Positions 59,246 through 64,000 of a stretch of 64,000 nucleotides of DNA are shown piece by piece; within the stretch, counting starts at the first letter, position 1; each line of letters opens with the position of its first letter. The notes beneath the pieces were generated by a model, which did not search any database, was not told the origin of the DNA, and was given only the letters and a program-made list of their open reading frames with translations. The stretch covers positions 1 to 64,000 of the forward strand of contig NZ_QNRJ01000002.1 of assembly GCF_003315075.1 (NCBI RefSeq). The letters run 5' to 3'. The stretch is from Rossellomorea aquimaris (GTDB lineage Bacteria > Bacillota > Bacilli > Bacillales > Bacillaceae_B). Made by a program: the position numbers and the translations under genes.

Positions 59246-60994
59246 TTATCCCCCATACTCCACTATTTCTTCTAACTGTTGACGCAGATACATTTCCCGG
59301 TACCATCCCTTTTTCATCATCAGTTCGCTATGAGTGCCTCTCTCCATGACCTTCCCTTCATCGAGAACAATGCTCAGATCTGCATGTTGAATGGCACTTA
59401 ATCTATGAGAAGTGATCATGGTCGTTTTTCCTTCTCTATTTTCCTTTAATGATGTCAAAATGGATTCTTCTGTCCTTGCATCAACAGCTGACAATGAGTC
59501 GTCAAGAATGAGTACCTCTGGATTCATTAACAGGGCTCTCGCAATCGCGATCCTTTGCTTTTGTCCACCAGATAAAGAAACCCCTCTTTCACCAACCACA
59601 GTTCCGTATCCTTCACTGAAATGAACGATATCCTCATGAATATGCGCAAGTGAGGCAGCCTCTTCCACTTTTTCTTTGGGGGTAAGTGGATGAGTGAAAG
59701 CTATATTCTCAAGAATCGTGGCTGAAAATAGAAAATGATCTTGAGGCACATAACCAATACTTTCACGTAAACGGGATAATTTGTAACCCTGGATCATCTG
59801 CCCTCCGAAGGTTATTTCGCCCTTATACCCTTCAAATTCTCTTAGTAATAATCTTAATAGCGTTGTTTTACCTGCTCCCGTTTTCCCTGCAATTCCTAAC
59901 GTTTGACCTTTCTTTAAGGAAAAGTGAATATTCTCTAAAGCATGCACATCATCATTTGGATAAGAAAAGGACTCAATCTTATATTCTATATTTCCTGATG
60001 GCGCACGATCCAACGCCCCTTCATGATCTTCAACGTCTACCCTTTCATTTAACAGCTGTGTTACACGGTCGTAAGACGCACGCCCTCTCTCCACAATATT
60101 AAATAACCAGCCGAATGCGAGCATCGGCCAAATGAGAAGTCCCAGATAGGTAGTAAATGAGATCAGTTCTCCTATTGTCAGCTCTCCACTCACGACAAGT
60201 CTTGACCCAAATACAATCGATAAAAAGAAAGAAATCCCTACTATGATGGAAATAGTTGGATCGAAAAGGGAATCCACTTTTGCAACAGCAATATTCTTCT
60301 GCACTACGTCATCAGATTGCTTTCTAAATGATTCAATATCCTCTTTCTCTTGTCCAAACGTCTTAAGAACCTTGATTCCCGTTACACTTTCCTGCGTTTT
60401 ATCATTTAAGGATGAGAATGCTTCTTGAGCTTTATGAAATCGTTTATGTAGATGGGTACCATAATAACTCGTCAGCATGGCCATGAACGGCATTGGGATC
60501 AATGCAATAAGGGTAAGCTTCCAACTGATTGTAAAAGCCATGGCCAGTATCACGAAACCTCCTGTAGAGATGGAATCTACGAACGTTAATACTCCGACTC
60601 CTGCCGTTTGTTGAATCGCTTGAAGATCATTTGTGGCATGCGCCATCAAATCACCGACTCTCCTCTTTTGATAAAAGGAGGGCGACATCCTGGTAAAATG
60701 ATGATACAACCGATTCCGAAGCAAGCGGGAAAGTTTGGTCGCCGAACCAAAAATCATGATCCTCCATACAAATCGAAGTCCGTACATGGATAGAGCCGTG
60801 GTGATAAGGATGAGAATCCATTTCAGCATGTCTTCACGGGTCAGTGAGTTCTCTTTGATACTATCCACAATAATCCCTACAATCTTTGGTGGAATCAATT
60901 GAAGAAATGCAACAAATAAAAGCAGGATGGTTCCTGTGATATATGACTTTTTCTCTTGCAGAAAAAACCACTTTAAATCTAAAAAGACTTTCAT
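59246..60994 (-). CDS. ABC exporter half-transporter with degenerate ATPase site
   Basis: 582 residues, six membrane segments at 15-310. Walker A GKTGAGKTT near 360, signature LSGGQKQ near 470, Walker B VLILDDSLSAVD near 490, where the catalytic Glu is Asp, and H-loop TSHRLSA near 525. Such a Glu-to-Asp half-site is a feature of heterodimeric exporters such as BmrC/BmrD and TM287/TM288. First gene of the pair. Confidence 0.93.
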   Translation of the reverse strand: MKVFLDLKWFFLQEKKSYITGTILLLFVAFLQLIPPKIVGIIVDSIKENSLTREDMLKWILILITTALSMYGLRFVWRIMIFGSATKLSRLLRNRLYHHFTRMSPSFYQKRRVGDLMAHATNDLQAIQQTAGVGVLTFVDSISTGGFVILAMAFTISWKLTLIALIPMPFMAMLTSYYGTHLHKRFHKAQEAFSSLNDKTQESVTGIKVLKTFGQEKEDIESFRKQSDDVVQKNIAVAKVDSLFDPTISIIVGISFFLSIVFGSRLVVSGELTIGELISFTTYLGLLIWPMLAFGWLFNIVERGRASYDRVTQLLNERVDVEDHEGALDRAPSGNIEYKIESFSYPNDDVHALENIHFSLKKGQTLGIAGKTGAGKTTLLRLLLREFEGYKGEITFGGQMIQGYKLSRLRESIGYVPQDHFLFSATILENIAFTHPLTPKEKVEEAASLAHIHEDIVHFSEGYGTVVGERGVSLSGGQKQRIAIARALLMNPEVLILDDSLSAVDARTEESILTSLKENREGKTTMITSHRLSAIQHADLSIVLDEGKVMERGTHSELMMKKGWYREMYLRQQLEEIVEYGG

Positions 60995-61088
60995 TCTCTC
61001 TCCCCCGTATCTAGAATAAATCGACTCTTTATTTTACCAAATTTCAAAAAAATGAGAAATCTTTTTTTGATAAGACTTATAATCAAAA

Positions 61089-61122
61089 AAAACACCTCTT
61101 AATGTCTTAAGAGATGTTTTTA
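61089..61122 (-). terminator. Terminator after camS
   Basis: AAAACATCTCTTA and TAAGAGGTGTTTT arms with a T-run on the minus strand. Confidence 0.85.
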
Positions 61123-61136
61123 TAATTGATATTATA

Positions 61137-62258
61137 CTAATGGATTTGAACAAATGGTTCCTGGTCCACTTCTTTTACAATGGTTGCTTTCAGACCCTTT
61201 GGTGTCTTCACATATAGGTAAACGGGGGTATGAGGGAAGTAATCAACAATTTCAGGACCAATGGCCTGAGAAAAGCCTATTAGTTCTGTTTCTTTCACCA
61301 TTCCTGTATGTACATCAATCACGAGTTTATTCAAGGTGTCCTTTTGGTATAAGGCTTTTCCGACAAACTCAATATCCTGGTGTGAAAAATATTTCGAAAC
61401 ATAATCTTCTAAATCACGTATCCGATTATGTAGATCCCGGTCCTTCTCTTCCCCTTCATCACTAGGGAAGTAATAATATTTATCCGTTACATCATTCCAT
61501 TTTTTTGCAGACTTATCATTTTCGTCAACATAACTGGAAGTAATATAGTTGCCGGACACTACGCTATTCAATGGTTGAAGTTTGTAAAGGGATATCAGTA
61601 TAGGGACATCTTTCAGTTCCTTATTGGCTTTCACCCTACTGACAACGGTGTTAGCTATCTTCTTTCCGTATTCTTCCAACTGTTGGTCATCGATCTTTGC
61701 CTCATCAAAATGCATGAGCTTATTTTCATCTTCGACTCGAATATAATCTACGGTATTCATGGCAAGACCGAGGGAAATCCCTTTTATTTTTCCTTCAGAG
61801 TCAACGTAGTTCTGTTCATGGATATAAGCGAGATACATGGGATTCTTTTTTTCAAGCTCCATTTGTTGTTCCCAGCCCATATCATCCTTAATCTCGAGAG
61901 CAGGATTAAGCCCTGATTTATTTGATTTAGATTTTCTTCCCAGCCATGAATTTAGACCTTTTAGATATTGACCTTCCTGGTATACATAATCCTCCGGTGA
62001 AAAATGCTCGGTGGATAAAGACATGAGGCCAGTCTCGATTTCATCCATATCACTGCGATTGTTAATCATCATCGTAATAAGACCACGATTGATTGATTTC
62101 TTCTCTTTGTTCACTTTATAATTTAAATATTCGCGCGCTTCTCCAGCTGCACTATTTTGAATTTCAAGTGTTTCTTCATCCATCACTTCTTGAGGCTTAT
62201 TGCTGCAACCGGCAACAAGAATCATGAGAGACAGTGAAGTAATCATCCATTTTTTCAT
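61137..62258 (-). CDS. CamS family lipoprotein (sex-pheromone precursor type)
   Basis: 373 residues. Signal peptide with lipobox LVAGC (Cys18). Family patterns: LNYKVNKEKKSINRGLI near 46, DYVYQEGQYL near 91, NPMYLAYIHEQNYVDSEGKI near 138, GISLGLAMNTVDY near 160, and SGNYITSSYVDEN near 228. CamS is named for the staphylococcal cAM373 peptide, cleaved from the signal peptide of this lipoprotein; the Bacillus homologue (YerH) has no proven pheromone role. Attached to the outer face of the membrane. Monocistronic. Confidence 0.9.
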   Translation of the reverse strand: MKKWMITSLSLMILVAGCSNKPQEVMDEETLEIQNSAAGEAREYLNYKVNKEKKSINRGLITMMINNRSDMDEIETGLMSLSTEHFSPEDYVYQEGQYLKGLNSWLGRKSKSNKSGLNPALEIKDDMGWEQQMELEKKNPMYLAYIHEQNYVDSEGKIKGISLGLAMNTVDYIRVEDENKLMHFDEAKIDDQQLEEYGKKIANTVVSRVKANKELKDVPILISLYKLQPLNSVVSGNYITSSYVDENDKSAKKWNDVTDKYYYFPSDEGEEKDRDLHNRIRDLEDYVSKYFSHQDIEFVGKALYQKDTLNKLVIDVHTGMVKETELIGFSQAIGPEIVDYFPHTPVYLYVKTPKGLKATIVKEVDQEPFVQIH

Positions 62259-62412
62259 ATGACTCCCTCCGGACTATATTCTATCATACATTCAATTTTA
62301 ATCTGAATGATAATTATTAAGTTTTTTTGAATTGACTAAAATAATCCATTTAGCCTAAATGACGAAAGAATGATTATAAGCTCATAATCGTAAATAGTTT
62401 GTCACAAATAGA

Positions 62413-62437
62413 AAAAGCACTCATCACCTGAGTGCTT
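62413..62437 (-). terminator. Terminator after yneF
   Basis: AAGCACTCA and TGAGTGCTT arms around five bases with a T5 run on the minus strand. Confidence 0.85.
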
Positions 62438-62444
62438 CTGTCTA

Positions 62445-62666
62445 TTACTTCGTGTTCTTATTCATTGCATTCATCATTTGATTGATTTTCTTTTGGGAAG
62501 GTTTTTGACCCATTTGCATCATCATCATGCGTAACATTTGCTCGTTAATTGGTGGATTTTTCTTAAGATAGCTCATCATGTACTTACGAGCAATGAAAAA
62601 TCCTAGTGCAACTCCAGCAAGTAATGCTAGAACTCCAACTAGAATAAGTAACCCAGTCGTTGACAT
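62445..62666 (-). CDS. yneF: YneF (UPF0154) membrane protein
   Basis: 73 residues. One N-terminal membrane helix (5-27), then a conserved basic tail: [31 protein letters not shown], all family features (read in two parts: [17 protein letters not shown] and [14 protein letters not shown]). UPF0154 proteins are small, essential in some low-GC Gram-positives, and of unknown function. ATG with AAGGAGGAAG before it. In B. subtilis it also sits between sirA and ccdA. Confidence 0.93.
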   Translation of the reverse strand: MSTTGLLILVGVLALLAGVALGFFIARKYMMSYLKKNPPINEQMLRMMMMQMGQKPSQKKINQMMNAMNKNTK

Positions 62667-62750
62667 ACTCTTACTTCCTCCTTCATGTTGTCCTTATAAA
62701 AGTGTACTAAACCATGAAACATTATACAATATTTCTGTCATAATTTCTTA

Positions 62751-63188
62751 TTAATATATAAATTTTCTTTGTTTTATCGGTTTCAACCACCCAAAACGTT
62801 CATTTTGAATATCGATCGCGAGCAATTGACCCATATTTCTGCGCAGGACCTCAAAAAATATATATTCAGATTCATCGTGACCCCAAGCATTAAGGGTCAT
62901 CCATTTTTCATTGAGAACAAGTGTAGCGCCTGAATCGGCCCCTTCAATCGTTGCAACTGAATCAACCCAAGCCGCTCCTTCAATTTTACCGATCTCGTGC
63001 TGCAGGATTCTTTGAGTAGGAAGGTATGGAATTGGCCTGGTAATGTAATTTACTTGTTTCGAGATGATATCGTGAAGCTCCCCTGAACTTGCTTCCCATT
63101 CGGAAAACAGCTGATAGAATATTCTTTCCCGACCATAATAGTGCTGAACAAACATTTCTTCAATCCAATAGATTTGATAGTTTCGCAC
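62751..63188 (-). CDS. sirA: SirA, sporulation inhibitor of DNA replication
   Basis: 145 residues. It starts with MRNYQIYWIEEMFVQHYYGRE, the YneE/SirA N-terminus (two parts: MRNYQIYWIEE and MFVQHYYGRE). SirA binds DnaA domain I and blocks new rounds of replication at the start of sporulation; in B. subtilis its gene is switched on by Spo0A~P. The start is GTG with GGAGGG seven bases upstream. Two matches to the Spo0A box lie at 63244-63251 and 63276-63283. It lies between tkt and yneF as in B. subtilis. Confidence 0.92.
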   Translation of the reverse strand: MRNYQIYWIEEMFVQHYYGRERIFYQLFSEWEASSGELHDIISKQVNYITRPIPYLPTQRILQHEIGKIEGAAWVDSVATIEGADSGATLVLNEKWMTLNAWGHDESEYIFFEVLRRNMGQLLAIDIQNERFGWLKPIKQRKFIY

Positions 63189-63227
63189 CTTTACACCCTC
63201 CTACCTTTCTTTCATATAGTATAAATC

Positions 63228-63283
63228 AACTAGAGAGGAGTCATTGTCGGAAATTGTTGAAAATCTACACTAGTTTTGTCGAA
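63228..63283 (-). promoter_or_regulatory. Spo0A-box promoter of sirA
   Basis: TTGTCGAA at 63276-63283 is an exact 0A box (plus-strand orientation) and TTGTCGGA at 63244-63251 differs by one base. A -10-like TATACT is read on the minus strand at 63233-63228, with the nearer box overlapping the expected -35. This is the layout of Spo0A-activated SigA promoters. The two boxes are 32 bp apart, about three helical turns. Confidence 0.78.
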
Positions 63284-63403
63284 GGGCAAGGTAACTCAAT
63301 ATATCAGGGATTGTCTCGAGTTGTAAAGTATGGGGACTTATCATCATGTACCCATTCTCTTTCACACATACTTTTTTTAATTCACAATTCCATTCAGCCT
63401 AAA

Positions 63404-63443
63404 AAAGGTCGACTCCTTTAAGAGTATTAAGGAGTCGACCTTT
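63404..63443 (-). terminator. Terminator after tkt
   Basis: AAAGGTCGACTCCTT and AAGGAGTCGACCTTT are exact 15-bp arms around ten bases, with a T6 run on the minus strand. Confidence 0.92.
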
Positions 63444-63458
63444 GATGTCTTTATATTA

Positions 63459-64000
63459 TTACTGAATCAATGCTTTGATTCTTGAAACTACATTTTCTGA
63501 TGTAAAGCCGTACTCTTCCATGACTTTTGCTCCAGGTGCAGATGCACCATATCCATCAATCGCTAAGATGTCGCCTTCGTCTCCTACATAGCGATCCCAA
63601 CCCATTGGAGATCCCATTTCGATAGCAAGACGTTTTTTCACACTCTTAGGCAGAATAGATTCTTTGTATTCTTTTGATTGTTTCTCGAAGCGATCCCAAG
63701 ACGGCATACTTACGACAGATACACTGATTCCGTCTTTTTCAAGTGCATTTTGAGCGTCTACTGCTAAATGCACTTCAGAACCAGTTGCAATCAGTAAGGC
63801 ATCAGGCTGTTCCTTGCCGGAAGCAGATACCACATATGCTCCTTTATCTACGCCGTTATATGCTTTATCTGCAGTACCTTTAAGAGTTGGGAGGTCCTGA
63901 CGAGATAGAACTAACATCGTAGGCTGATCCTTTGACTCTAAGGATAATTTCCATGCTGCAGCAACTTCATTTCCGTCACCAGGGCGGATAACAGAAAGGT
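63459..64000 (-). CDS. tkt: Transketolase, C-terminal part (cut by window end)
   Basis: The last 180 codons of transketolase. The reading frame continues past the window edge: the part above 63917 encodes VIRPGDGNEVAAAWKLSL, then TMLVLSRQDLPTL and the C-terminal regulatory domain (LIATGSEVHLAVDAQ, VSMPSWDRFEKQ, RLAIEMGSPMGWDRYVGDEG). The enzyme moves two-carbon units in the non-oxidative pentose phosphate pathway with thiamine diphosphate; the cofactor and catalytic domains lie outside the window. Own terminator. Confidence 0.97.
   Translation of the reverse strand, partial: LSVIRPGDGNEVAAAWKLSLESKDQPTMLVLSRQDLPTLKGTADKAYNGVDKGAYVVSASGKEQPDALLIATGSEVHLAVDAQNALEKDGISVSVVSMPSWDRFEKQSKEYKESILPKSVKKRLAIEMGSPMGWDRYVGDEGDILAIDGYGASAPGAKVMEEYGFTSENVVSRIKALIQ

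Noticed and set aside
1..64000. CRISPR arrays, tRNA and rRNA genes, prophage modules
   Set aside because: No regularly spaced repeats, cloverleaf sequences with the GTTCGAATC-type T-arm, rRNA signatures or phage structural genes were seen on either strand.

Overview
The window is a piece of chromosome from a low-GC, endospore-forming Firmicute of the Bacillaceae. Evidence: AGGAGG-type ribosome binding sites, a germinant-receptor operon, SirA, a Spo0E-like phosphatase, two sporulation-type histidine kinases, T-box and S-box leaders, and the order tkt-sirA-yneF ... ccdA-yneI-ccdC-yneK known from Bacillus subtilis. I cannot fix the genus from sequence alone. Most genes lie on the minus strand. 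No rRNA, tRNA, CRISPR, prophage or transposase gene was seen.

Layout. 1-6.1 kb: a GC-rich palindromic repeat at the edge, a small membrane/coiled-coil protein, a GNAT, a UMP-kinase paralogue, an editing-domain-less threonyl-tRNA synthetase behind two tandem T-boxes, uppP, a secreted protein and a YitT protein. 6.5-8.2 kb: a KinB-like kinase and a small exported-type protein whose start codon reads ACG. 8.3-13.2 kb: a compact operon of a YwaF-like membrane protein, a PlsY-like acyltransferase, a GNAT/class-V aminotransferase fusion and an LTA synthase/primase-like enzyme. This is the best candidate for an undescribed envelope or lipid pathway. 13.4-26.1 kb: signalling and stress genes (GGDEF, hydrolase, DUF3231, MBL hydrolase, Ada, the MhqE/MhqD pair, an RsbR paralogue), with two genes broken by one-base indels.

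26.3-34.6 kb: methionine biosynthesis (metI-metC-yitJ-metH) under an S-box riboswitch, with about 550 bp of palindromic repeat DNA inserted between metC and yitJ. 34.7-46.7 kb: trpS with a Trp T-box, Nudix, HAD, a cardiolipin synthase-like protein, VanZ, a Sco copper chaperone, CoaW, and a germinant receptor operon in B-A-C order. 46.9-51.5 kb: sbcDC and a YvrJ-family gene. 51.6-64 kb: a lipoprotein, a PAS kinase, the yneK/ccdC/yneI/ccdA block, a Spo0E-like phosphatase with a textbook promoter, a heterodimeric ABC exporter with one degenerate ATPase site, CamS, YneF, SirA (with two Spo0A-box matches upstream) and the 3' part of tkt.

Across the window run three families of dispersed intergenic repeats: two GC-rich palindromic elements that share an internal architecture, and a short motif GGTCCGTCCC/GGGACGGACC found nine times. 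Several small genes lacking an obvious database-style length (58, 50, 45, 45, 58 and 32 aa) were identified by reading ribosome binding sites and frames directly. All family assignments are from memory of motifs and lengths; no database search was run.
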